Shown one piece after another: positions 1 through 8,234 of a DNA stretch of 11,275 nt; within the stretch, counting starts at the first letter, position 1; every line of letters starts with the position of its first letter. The DNA is from Candidatus Nealsoniibacteriota bacterium (GTDB lineage: Bacteria > Patescibacteriota > Minisyncoccia > Minisyncoccales > GWA2-38-27), in NCBI GenBank assembly GCA_003559065.1, contig PWMZ01000048.1:1-11275 (forward strand), in the 5' to 3' direction. The notes beneath the pieces were generated by a model. It saw only the letters and a list, made by a program, of their open reading frames with translations. It ran no database searches and had not been told where the DNA came from. Made by a program: the position numbers and the translations under genes.

Positions 1-3000
1 TATCAATAAATTTTAAAAGATTATAGTAAAGGAAAAAACCAAGCCAAACACTTTCTCCTTTTCCTTCTTTGCCGACATTATTCAAACCGTCATTCCAATC
101 TCCGACCCCTATAAGAGGGAGATTGTTTTTACCGAATTGAAAACTTTTTTCTAAAGCTTTAATGGCATGTTGGTATAGAGAACCCTCTTTGGCAACTTTA
201 GGAATACCTACCCAAGTTTCTTTTTTGCCAAAACTAACCTTTTCTCCTTTTATAAAAGGAGCGGTTTCTTCCAAAATGCTTTTGTCTCCTGTTTTCTCCA
301 AATAACAAGACAAAAGATAAGGAAGCCATAAATGGGCGTCTGAAACTAAGGTACGAGACCCAAGCCCCTCAGGCTCATGCCACCAATTTAAAACATCTCC
401 TTCTTCAAATTGTTTGCCGGCAAAATATATTAGCATTTCTCTTACTTTTTTAGGGTTGGTTGGCAAAATAGCCAAAAGATCTTGAGATTGGTCTCTAAAG
501 CCGAAAGCTCCTCCTTGTTGATAGGCACCCGTTTTTCCTAAAATACGAGAAGCCATAGTTTGGTATAAAAGCCAATGGTTAAAAAGAATATCAAGATCGG
601 AAGAGGGCGTCTTTATTTTGATTTTTGATAAGGTTTTTTCCCATAAATATTTTTGTTCTTCAAAAATATCTGTTTCTTTTTGAGCTTCTTTGATAATTTC
701 TTTTACTTTTTCTTCTTCGGGGTCGGCCGCCATTAAAATTAAAACTTGTTTTCTTTCTTTAGGCGAAATGGTTAATTTATTAATTAAATTTATACAAGGA
801 TAAGAATTAATTTGTTTTTCTTTTTCTTTTTCTAAAGCGCTGGGAATTAACAATTCGTTATTCTTAGAAAAAACATTTGGCTGGTAAAAAGAGAAAGAAG
901 ATATTTTTTCACTTGAAAAGATTCCCACTTTAGTTTGACCAACATTATTTTCAAGGGTTTGTTCGGCTAAAAATAGGTCTCTTTCTTTCTTTAGTTTTAA
1001 AGGAGACTGTAATTCTTCAAAATCACCCAAGACTAAAGGAAAAAAATTAATTAAAGAGATCTCTTTTTCTTTATTGCTTTTGTTCTCTATTGTTAATTGA
1101 TAAAATTTACAGCTCCTGTTTGGATGGACAAAAACCTTTAAATTTGTTTTGATGTTGTGATTTTTATTTTCAAATTCACTATATCCTTTTCCGTGAATAA
1201 TCTTGTAATCATTATTATTAGGCAGAGGAGAAAGAGTCAGAGACCATAAACAGTCTTTTTCTTTTAGATAGAATAATTCACTCACTTGATTTTTAATGGG
1301 AGAAAAACCCCAAGAAGTGATGCGATTTTGCTGACTATTTAAATACCAAGTGGCCCCTAGCCCGTAATGAGAAACAATACAACCGAATTTTTTGTTGGCA
1401 ATAATATTGCTCCAGGGTAAGTCAGGCTTTTTCTTTTTATTGGCCAGAATAACGTACTCTTTATTTTTTGAAAATCCACCATATTGGTTGAAAAAAGAAA
1501 GTTTCTCAATCTCGTTTTCTTTTTTAGGGCAATTGCAGACAGAAGCTTCTTGGTTAAACTGTTCTTTTTTTATACTTACTTCTTCGAGAGGAAAAGATCC
1601 TATGGCAATGTTTTTAAGAGATATTAATTCTTCTTTTGTAAGATCGCCTTGAGAGATAAGGTATGTATTTTCTGAATCTTGTAATAAATTTTCCGTCCAT
1701 TCCCTTAAAGGTTCTACGTAACTTTTTTCTTCTTTGTTCAGAATAATTAAATCTAATTTTAGCCCTTTGAATTTTAAATAAGAAACAGCCCTAACGAAAT
1801 CACGCACCAAAGGTAAGTCTTGTTCGTCTTTGATGGCCAATAAAATAATAGGAAGATCCCCAGAGATTCCAAATTGCCATAAAAAATTTCTTATTTTAGT
1901 TGATCCAAAGAAAGCGTTGGGGTTGATTCTTGGGTCTCTCCAAAATATTTGTGACCCTAGTTTACAATATTTTTTAGCTTTAATGTAGTCAATATTTAAA
2001 GATTGTAAATAGCGGCTTTCTTGGTTATGTATATTTTCAAAAATTTCATTACAATATTTATTTTTATTATATTTTTTAACAAGTGCTTTTAACCTTTGTT
2101 TTGAGGTAACAATTCCGCAAAAACAATAAAAAGTAGTTTTTTCTTTTGGTTTTAATCTTAATTTTACATTATTGCCAAATTCTGGATTTTCTGAATACCA
2201 AGCTTTTTTAAAAACTTTTTTGGCAAAACTTATTCGAACCCTTTTTTTAGGAGAAGAAATCCAGTGAACAAATTTAATGTTTTCATCGTCAGGAAAAAGA
2301 TGAGCTCTTTTTACAAACCAGGCTTTCTTTTTCAAAAGTATTCCCAATCTTAAAAATAGACGATGGAAATAAGGAGAAGAAAGTTCTTTTTCTTTTTTAG
2401 CTAAACAAATCTGGCCTTCGGTTTGCAGTTCGATTTTTTTTATTCGATTACTATTGTTTGAAAGGGTTACTTTGCGGATTTCCAAGTTTTCGTGAGGGCT
2501 TATGGTTATTTCTGTTTGGGCTTCTATATTATTAAATCGAGCATTGAATTCGGCTAAATTTTCATGAAAAGCTACCCTGTATTTTACTTTTCCCGAAGAG
2601 GGGGCGATTGGCCACTTTTTGTTATTTTCTTTTAAAAATATTTGCCAGCCTTGTTTTTTATTTTCCATTCTGGAAAAAGGAGTAATTAGTGTGTCTTTGG
2701 TAAAAAGGGAAAAAGCTCCATTATTAGAAACCGTGGCAAAAAGTTTTCCGTTGGACAAGAACATGCTTTGAGGTAATTCGGTTTTAAGAGGAATAAACTC
2801 TTTGATGGGCAAACCGGCTGTTTCTACTCTTGGTTCTTTATATTTCTCCTTTTTGGGTAATGGAGCAATTTTACTATCGATAAGATAAGGTTCTTCAAGT
2901 AAATATTGAATAGCTGATATCTGAGAGTTTTCAGAAAATAAGTTTCTAATTTCCCCCTTTTTTAAATAGTTGCAAATGGAAGCTAAGCTAAAACCTAGGT

Positions 3001-6000
3001 GATGAGCATAATAAGAAGGAATAACGCGTTTTTGATTAGTAAAGTCGATAGAGTCGTAAAAACCGAATCTCCCAAACCCCCCTAATGATTTTATTTTTTT
3101 AAGATTAGCCGTTACTTTTTTAGGGGTGAAGGGCAGAGAAAGAAAAGAAGAGTAAGGGGAAACGACCTTATAATTAATCAAATCTCTTTTGATTCCGATA
3201 CTGGGAACGCCGAAAACCCGGTAATGAATTTCATCGCTGGTTTCTGAAGCAAAATGAGCCGCTTCTGACATTCCCCACGGAATTTTCAGTTTTTTAGCGT
3301 ATTTTATTTGTTTTTTTATTATTTTTTTTCCATTTTCATATAAAAGACTTTCAGGTTTTAGTTTGAAAAAAATAAGATTATTGATAGTTTCGAATAAAGA
3401 CCCTCCCCAAGAAAGAAGAATTGGGGTTTTGATCATGGTGCGGTCAAGCTTTTTCCAGTGAGTCTGTCCTATTTGGTTTAAAGCAATACTTAAAAAACTG
3501 GCAATATTTGCTTCTGAGCCCATTAAATCATAGGAAGCGTCATCTTGTTTTTTAGTTATATCGTTGTAACCAATTTGAAAGAGATTTTTTTCTCTATTAT
3601 ATAAAAACCTAAAATTAATATTATTAATAATTTTTTCTATTCTTTGTAAATTCTTTTTTACTAACTCTTGGTCTATTTTATAAGATGATTTTTTAGTAAA
3701 AAGGTTAATTTTTTCTTTGGTGACCCTTATCCAAAAGAGCAAATCTTCGTCAAAAATAGAGGTTTCAAAATCAGAAAGTAAAACCTCAAGGGCGGGTAAC
3801 TTGATTATACTTTCTTTTTCTAAGTATTTATTGATTTCTTTTATTAGTTTTGTTTTCTCCTTTTTTCCCAAAGCGGTTTCTTTGACAATTAAAAGATGAT
3901 CTTTTATCGATTCTTGAATTCCCTGGGTGTTTATTCTCCCATCATTTTTTTCTAAAGATTTTTTCAGGACAAATAAGCTGGCTATAAAATTACCACTATC
4001 TACACTGGAAAGGTATTTGTTCTTGACAGCCTCCAAGCTTTTAATATTATACCAGTTGTATAGGTGTCCTTGTTTTTTTTCTAGCCTTTCAATACTATTT
4101 AAGCACTGATCTACTTTATCAATAAACTCAACCGGGGTAATATAATTAAAAGACTTAGCGCTAACTATCGACAAAAGATAAGTTCCTATGTTAGTGGGCG
4201 AGGTATAATAATATACCTTATTTTTTTGAATGTTATCCGGTGGTAAAAAATTGGTTTCTTCGGTAACAAATTTTTGATAATAGTTCCAAGCCCTTAAAGC
4301 CCAGCTTCTTAAAATTAATGAGTCCTTGGTTTTTTGCTCTTTGATAGGTAGGCTGATTAAAAAACCGGCGAAAGGGGCCAAAGACCATAAAAAAGCAAAA
4401 GGATAAAAGAGAGGGTTTTTTGTAAAAAAGAGTATGAAAGCAAAAATAAAAGGAATAAATGTTATTTGGAATATTTCTAAAAAACTTCCTTTGAAAGTAT
4501 TTACAAGTTCTTGGTAGCTTTGCCATTCGAGTAATTTCTTTTTTATAATAAATTTACGAACCAAAGCTTGAAAAATAGCCAATAATTCTATATAGCAGTG
4601 GGAGACCAAGAAAAGAAGACGACAAAAAGATCGAGATATACTATTACAAATATTTCGTTTTAATTTTAAGCAAACATTCAAAAGGGGAACATTTTTATGT
4701 TGTCTAAAGGTATAAGCAAAAACAGGCAGAACAAAAGGAAGAGAAAGGGTCAAAAGAGTATATAAAAACAAAGGTAAAGATTTCAGATAAATACTTGTTA
4801 ATAACCCAAGAATAAAAACAAGAGACAGTAAGCTCCTTCTTAGGTTGTCAAATATTTTCCATTTTTCTAAAAAAGAAAGCGGATTTTTTTCTTTTTTGCC
4901 GGAGGCATTTTTTACTTTTGGCCAAAGCCAATTAATAATTTGCCAGTCACCCCTGACCCAGCGATGCATCCGATAAAGATAAATACTAAAATAAGAGGGA
5001 AAATCTTCGAATATTAAGAGATCACTCGATAAGCCGGTTTTAGCATAAAATCCTTCTAATAAGTCGTGGCTTAAAACTGTATTTTCCGGAATTTTTTCTG
5101 CTAAAGCTTGAGTGTAAGTTTCCAGTTCATAAATTCCTTTGCCGACGAAAGATCCTGATCCGAAAAAATCTTGATAAATATCAGATAAAGCATGGGAGTG
5201 CGGGTCAATAGTAGAGGCCTGGGAAAATATTTTAGAAAATAAAGAAGCTTGACTACAGGATAACCCAGTGCCGATACGTGGCTGAATAATGGAATAGCCG
5301 TCTACTATTTTTTTTTCTTTGTTTAGAACGGGTTTATTTAAAGGATGAGCTAAAGTTCCAATAAGAAGCTTGGCTGTTTCTTTAGGCATAATATTATCTT
5401 CATCGAGGGTAATGACATATTTGATATTTTTCAGGTTTTTAGAAAGAGGAGTAAAAAAAGAGGTTTTTTTGGAGCCCAATAATAGCTTGTTAAACTCTAA
5501 TAACTTTCCTCTTTTCCTTTCCCATTCCATAAATTTCTTTTCTACCGGATTCCATTGGCGGGTTCTACATAATAAAGAAAATTTATTACCATATTTTTTA
5601 TTTAACTTATTAACTTTCTTTTGAGCGTAATTTAGAAGTTTTTTATCTTCCCCTTCTTCTTTTGAGTCTGAATCTTTAAAGCCAAATAAAAGGGTATAAA
5701 AAATATTTTCATCTTTACTGTTGAGATAATTTATTTCCAAATTTTTGACAACAAAATCAATTCTTTCTTTGTTAGTTAATACGCAATTAATAGCGACAAC
5801 CGTTTTATTTTCTTTCGGTATTTTTTTATAAAAAAATCGGACCGGGGTATTAGAAGGAATGATGCTTAATATTAAGTGATTAAATAAAATAATGGCTGCT
5901 TCTAAAGATAATAAAAAAACAATTATTACAAGAAAAGAGCTTGAAAAAGAAAAGAAATAAGAAAACGAAAAAGTAAACAAAAAAGTTAAAAGAAAAAGAG

Positions 6001-7144
6001 GAACAAAATAACAAATTGTTTTTCTTTTTATAATGAAATCTTTAATTTTTTCTAAAAAGTTTTTCTGATAACGAAAGGCTTTCTCTAAATCTTGATAATT
6101 TTCTTTGATTAAAAAGTAACCAATATGTTTTTTATAGGCCAAAGCTAAACTTATGGTTGTTTTAGCAATATTAACCTCTTTTACCTTGAATTTTTTAGCA
6201 ATAGTTTGTATTTTTTTTTGGTAAAGATTTTTTCCTTTTTCGTCCATATTCCCGTAGGCTTTGGCTGGGTCTTTGGATAATATTTTTTCTACTATACTGA
6301 CTTTTTCAATCAGGTTGGTCCAATTGACATTCGGTAACCATTTTAAAGCGTTAATGGTATTGGCAAAAAATTTTTCTGAAAGATTATGTTCTTTTTTGAT
6401 TTCGTTCAAAATGAAAGAAATATCTTTTTTATTGGCGTGAAGGTGACTTTGAAGCCATTTTTTAATTAATCGATGATATATTTTATCTCCTTCCAATCTT
6501 TGCCATAAGCGTTCGATGTAGTATTTTTCCGAAAGATCAATCTCTTTTTTGAGGTAAGTAAGACATTTGCGAAGATCTCCTTCGTTTTCAATAAAAAGAT
6601 TACTGAACATTTTATCTGCTCGGTTAACCTGATCTGTTTTTTCAATAATTTCTTCAATTTTTTTCTTAAAGTTTAAGGTTATCTCAAGGGTGATAATTTG
6701 TGGGAGAGCATTTAATTCTCCGATTAAAAGAGGGTTATGTTTTTGGTAGCCATTTAAAAAATGAATTAACTGTTTTGAATTTATCTTATTATTAGAGATC
6801 AAAAGTAACTGGACAATAAGATTATAAATACGAGGATATCCCTTTAAAGGACCGCTTCCTATTTGCGGAAGAGAAAGAAAGTTTTTAACATCAAAGCTAT
6901 TTTTTAAATCGCTCCATTTTTGCTGAACAAGATAAAAGTGGTCAAAAACCCATTCTGTTTCCGGGCAGGTGTAACCAGTTTTGCCTGTTTTTTTAATTAA
7001 ACTTTCGTAAAGCTTATTAGTTTTATCACCCTCTTTAATGATATCTTTTACTGCTTTTTTATTTTTCTTAGGGTATAAAAAAATAATATCTTTTTTAGCA
7101 ATATTATTAGCCGTTTTTTCCAATGATTGATATAATTTAGTCAT
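1..7144 (-). CDS. Cyclic beta-1,2-glucan synthase-like giant membrane protein (NdvB/ChvB/Cgs family), 3' end outside window
   Basis: The family makes beta-1,2-glucan at the inner membrane from UDP-glucose and cyclises it. This gene starts at ATG 7144-7142 and is open for 2381 codons to the window edge. Visible in order: N-terminal region (1-370); membrane hairpin (about 377-429); GT84 transferase (about 440-765) with LDEDN (DED 581-583), QPR (621-623), FGSGSF (660-665), LSHDLLEGFYA (from 691) and RMHRW (725-729); four more membrane spans (about 772-790, 791-812, 888-907, 912-932); glycoamylase-like region (about 975-1430) with YNWY (1030-1033), SSVDSGN (1046-1052), LMGSEAN (E1211), SWGGSLFE (E1252), PWGMSEAAH (E1294) and YAHHLGF; first GH94-type sandwich (from about 1460); GISGDLPI (1760-1767); second sandwich (from about 1910); GH94 catalytic domain (from about 2183) with GFRDQ (2215-2219), WWHEP, SRTLVSD and GDWNDGLN (2348-2355). 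Relatives run to about 2,800 residues, so roughly 400-500 are probably missing here. It is coupled to galT by a TAATG overlap with no clear ribosome binding site. Product linkage and cyclisation are inferred. Confidence 0.9.
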   Translation of the reverse strand, partial: MTKLYQSLEKTANNIAKKDIIFLYPKKNKKAVKDIIKEGDKTNKLYESLIKKTGKTGYTCPETEWVFDHFYLVQQKWSDLKNSFDVKNFLSLPQIGSGPLKGYPRIYNLIVQLLLISNNKINSKQLIHFLNGYQKHNPLLIGELNALPQIITLEITLNFKKKIEEIIEKTDQVNRADKMFSNLFIENEGDLRKCLTYLKKEIDLSEKYYIERLWQRLEGDKIYHRLIKKWLQSHLHANKKDISFILNEIKKEHNLSEKFFANTINALKWLPNVNWTNLIEKVSIVEKILSKDPAKAYGNMDEKGKNLYQKKIQTIAKKFKVKEVNIAKTTISLALAYKKHIGYFLIKENYQDLEKAFRYQKNFLEKIKDFIIKRKTICYFVPLFLLTFLFTFSFSYFFSFSSSFLVIIVFLLSLEAAIILFNHLILSIIPSNTPVRFFYKKIPKENKTVVAINCVLTNKERIDFVVKNLEINYLNSKDENIFYTLLFGFKDSDSKEEGEDKKLLNYAQKKVNKLNKKYGNKFSLLCRTRQWNPVEKKFMEWERKRGKLLEFNKLLLGSKKTSFFTPLSKNLKNIKYVITLDEDNIMPKETAKLLIGTLAHPLNKPVLNKEKKIVDGYSIIQPRIGTGLSCSQASLFSKIFSQASTIDPHSHALSDIYQDFFGSGSFVGKGIYELETYTQALAEKIPENTVLSHDLLEGFYAKTGLSSDLLIFEDFPSYFSIYLYRMHRWVRGDWQIINWLWPKVKNASGKKEKNPLSFLEKWKIFDNLRRSLLSLVFILGLLTSIYLKSLPLFLYTLLTLSLPFVLPVFAYTFRQHKNVPLLNVCLKLKRNICNSISRSFCRLLFLVSHCYIELLAIFQALVRKFIIKKKLLEWQSYQELVNTFKGSFLEIFQITFIPFIFAFILFFTKNPLFYPFAFLWSLAPFAGFLISLPIKEQKTKDSLILRSWALRAWNYYQKFVTEETNFLPPDNIQKNKVYYYTSPTNIGTYLLSIVSAKSFNYITPVEFIDKVDQCLNSIERLEKKQGHLYNWYNIKSLEAVKNKYLSSVDSGNFIASLFVLKKSLEKNDGRINTQGIQESIKDHLLIVKETALGKKEKTKLIKEINKYLEKESIIKLPALEVLLSDFETSIFDEDLLFWIRVTKEKINLFTKKSSYKIDQELVKKNLQRIEKIINNINFRFLYNREKNLFQIGYNDITKKQDDASYDLMGSEANIASFLSIALNQIGQTHWKKLDRTMIKTPILLSWGGSLFETINNLIFFKLKPESLLYENGKKIIKKQIKYAKKLKIPWGMSEAAHFASETSDEIHYRVFGVPSIGIKRDLINYKVVSPYSSFLSLPFTPKKVTANLKKIKSLGGFGRFGFYDSIDFTNQKRVIPSYYAHHLGFSLASICNYLKKGEIRNLFSENSQISAIQYLLEEPYLIDSKIAPLPKKEKYKEPRVETAGLPIKEFIPLKTELPQSMFLSNGKLFATVSNNGAFSLFTKDTLITPFSRMENKKQGWQIFLKENNKKWPIAPSSGKVKYRVAFHENLAEFNARFNNIEAQTEITISPHENLEIRKVTLSNNSNRIKKIELQTEGQICLAKKEKELSSPYFHRLFLRLGILLKKKAWFVKRAHLFPDDENIKFVHWISSPKKRVRISFAKKVFKKAWYSENPEFGNNVKLRLKPKEKTTFYCFCGIVTSKQRLKALVKKYNKNKYCNEIFENIHNQESRYLQSLNIDYIKAKKYCKLGSQIFWRDPRINPNAFFGSTKIRNFLWQFGISGDLPIILLAIKDEQDLPLVRDFVRAVSYLKFKGLKLDLIILNKEEKSYVEPLREWTENLLQDSENTYLISQGDLTKEELISLKNIAIGSFPLEEVSIKKEQFNQEASVCNCPKKENEIEKLSFFNQYGGFSKNKEYVILANKKKKPDLPWSNIIANKKFGCIVSHYGLGATWYLNSQQNRITSWGFSPIKNQVSELFYLKEKDCLWSLTLSPLPNNNDYKIIHGKGYSEFENKNHNIKTNLKVFVHPNRSCKFYQLTIENKSNKEKEISLINFFPLVLGDFEELQSPLKLKKERDLFLAEQTLENNVGQTKVGIFSSEKISSFSFYQPNVFSKNNELLIPSALEKEKEKQINSYPCINLINKLTISPKERKQVLILMAADPEEEKVKEIIKEAQKETDIFEEQKYLWEKTLSKIKIKTPSSDLDILFNHWLLYQTMASRILGKTGAYQQGGAFGFRDQSQDLLAILPTNPKKVREMLIYFAGKQFEEGDVLNWWHEPEGLGSRTLVSDAHLWLPYLLSCYLEKTGDKSILEETAPFIKGEKVSFGKKETWVGIPKVAKEGSLYQHAIKALEKSFQFGKNNLPLIGVGDWNDGLNNVGKEGKGESVWLGFFLYYNLLKFID

Positions 7145-8154
7145 TAGTTGCTTTTCAAATATTTGGCCGCTTTTTCCGGCTCAATAGTAGAAATTTCCAT
7201 TTGAGTACCCATTTCAAAACCGGCCCGAATAGAAGTTTTAGGTAGAATAGTCCAGTGATAGTGGTAGTAATCATGTTTTTTACCGTCACAAGGGGCTGTG
7301 TGTAAATAAAAGTTATAATCAGGGTTATTTAAAGCTTTATCTATTTTTTTCATTACTGATTGAAAGGCTTCAGCTAAGTTTGCTTTTTTTGTTTCTTTTT
7401 CGAAATAAGGTTGGTGTTTTTTAGGAGAGACAATGACTTGAAAAGCAGTTTTTGAGGCAAAAGGACAAATAGCTAAAAAGTCTTTGTTTTCAAAAACAAC
7501 TCTTTCTTTCTTTCTCTTTTCCCATTCATTCATTTTACAATAAATGCATTTTTTTTCTTTTTGAAAATATTTTTTAGCGTTTGAAAGAGCTTTTTTAAGA
7601 TCAACATCGATTAAAGGAGTAGTGATTATTTGAGAATGAGGATGGAAAATAGTGGCCCCCGCTTTTTCTCCATGGTTATGGAAAATAGAAATATGATTAA
7701 CAAATTCTTTGTTTTTTAAAGCTAAGTATCTTTTTTGGAAAACATCAAAAAGTTCTTCTACTTTTTTGATAGATAATTTTGCTATGTGTTTAGTGTGACT
7801 TTTAGTTATTACCACTTCGTGAAAACCGATAGCATTCATCTTTTCATAAAAATTTCCTTGATTTTTTTTATTTAATTTTTTGCCGGGAACCAAAGCTGGA
7901 TATTTATTGGGAATGACAAGTGTTGTCCATTTGTTTTTGATTTTTTTCCAAGAAGTAAAAGGAATTTCTTTTTTGTTAGAAAGGATGAAAACCGGCTCTT
8001 TGTTTTTCTGGGGATGACAAAAAGGACAATCTTTTTTAAGATTATTTCTTTTCTTTTTAAGAGCTCTTGGCCTTTTTTCTCTATCTGTTGCTATGATAAC
8101 CCAATCTTTGGAAATTTTATCAAAACGCAACTCTGATGGGAATTTTTTATTCAT
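7144..8154 (-). CDS. galT: Galactose-1-phosphate uridylyltransferase
   Basis: Leloir pathway enzyme of the HIT superfamily, cytosolic. It exchanges UMP between UDP-glucose and galactose-1-phosphate through a uridylylated histidine. Its 336 residues are near the family length (about 350). Visible are REKRPRAL (25-32, substrate-binding arginines), CPFC (43-46) and H112 as probable metal ligands, and FHPHSQ (170-175), the family HPHxQ motif with H173 as the expected nucleophile. There is a second CxxC pair (C203, C206) and a C-terminal HYH (298-300) where the E. coli enzyme has its second metal-site histidines. The start fits the family N-terminus (a SELRFDKISKDWVII-type opening). It is the first gene of a two-gene unit. 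Its stop TAA shares its last A with the ATG of the glucan synthase gene. No galK or galE lies in the window. A related nucleotidyltransferase (ADP- or UDP-sugar) of the same fold cannot be fully excluded. Confidence 0.92.
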   Translation of the reverse strand: MNKKFPSELRFDKISKDWVIIATDREKRPRALKKKRNNLKKDCPFCHPQKNKEPVFILSNKKEIPFTSWKKIKNKWTTLVIPNKYPALVPGKKLNKKNQGNFYEKMNAIGFHEVVITKSHTKHIAKLSIKKVEELFDVFQKRYLALKNKEFVNHISIFHNHGEKAGATIFHPHSQIITTPLIDVDLKKALSNAKKYFQKEKKCIYCKMNEWEKRKKERVVFENKDFLAICPFASKTAFQVIVSPKKHQPYFEKETKKANLAEAFQSVMKKIDKALNNPDYNFYLHTAPCDGKKHDYYHYHWTILPKTSIRAGFEMGTQMEISTIEPEKAAKYLKSN

Positions 8155-8162
8155 ATTCTTCC

Positions 8163-8190
8163 ATTTTACTTTCTTGGGCCTTTATGTCAA
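8163..8190 (-). promoter_or_regulatory. Sigma-70 promoter of galT-glucan synthase unit, predicted leaderless
   Basis: Read on the minus strand, a perfect -35 TTGACA (8190-8185) is followed by a 16-base spacer and a -10 TAAAAT (8168-8163, 5 of 6 to consensus). Only 8 bases separate the -10 from the galT ATG (8154), so transcription should start at or within about two bases of the start codon. The GGAAGA just before the ATG would then be mostly or wholly outside the mRNA and could not serve as a ribosome binding site. The boxes are seen directly; the start point is inferred from normal -10 spacing. Confidence 0.72.
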
Positions 8191-8199
8191 ACAAAAAAA

Positions 8200-8228
8200 T
8201 TGATGATAGGTTTTTTTTGTGATATTAT
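8200..8228 (+). promoter_or_regulatory. Extended -10 promoter of dnaG-rpoD, predicted leaderless
   Basis: The -35 TTGATG (8200-8205, 4 of 6) is followed by a 17-base spacer and a -10 TATTAT (8223-8228, 5 of 6). A TG one base upstream of the -10 (8220-8221) makes it an extended -10. An overlapping TATAAT (8226-8231) is a perfect hexamer but has a worse spacing of 20 bases. The dnaG ATG begins at 8235, six bases after TATTAT, so the transcript should begin at or next to the start codon. No purine-rich ribosome binding site precedes this ATG, which agrees with a leaderless message. Confidence 0.7.
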
Positions 8229-8234
8229 AATAAT

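Noticed and set aside
1392..5624. Several short plus-strand open frames (1392-1652, 3717-3899, 3927-4109, 5370-5624)
   Set aside because: All lie opposite the giant minus-strand gene, whose frame is unbroken and matches a known family throughout. The short frames are phenylalanine/serine-rich antisense readings with no recognisable domain.
4233..6657. Minus-strand short frames at 4233-4526 and 6466-6657
   Set aside because: They are out-of-frame readings of the same strand inside the glucan synthase gene, with no domain or start signal of their own.
1..7144. A possible frameshift in the giant gene
   Set aside because: A first count placed the start codon one base off, which suggested the frames at the two ends did not match. 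With the ATG correctly at 7144-7142, the frame holds to base 2 with no stop on a codon-by-codon scan.
8147..8164. A mini-ORF ATG-GAA-GAA-TAT-GAA-TAA overlapping the galT start on the minus strand, possibly a leader peptide
   Set aside because: Its ATG overlaps the predicted -10 box, so it would not be in the transcript.
8223..8232. The 10-bp palindrome TATTATAATA as an operator
   Set aside because: It is made entirely of the -10 region and such AT palindromes arise easily in AT-rich DNA. There is no second copy nearby.
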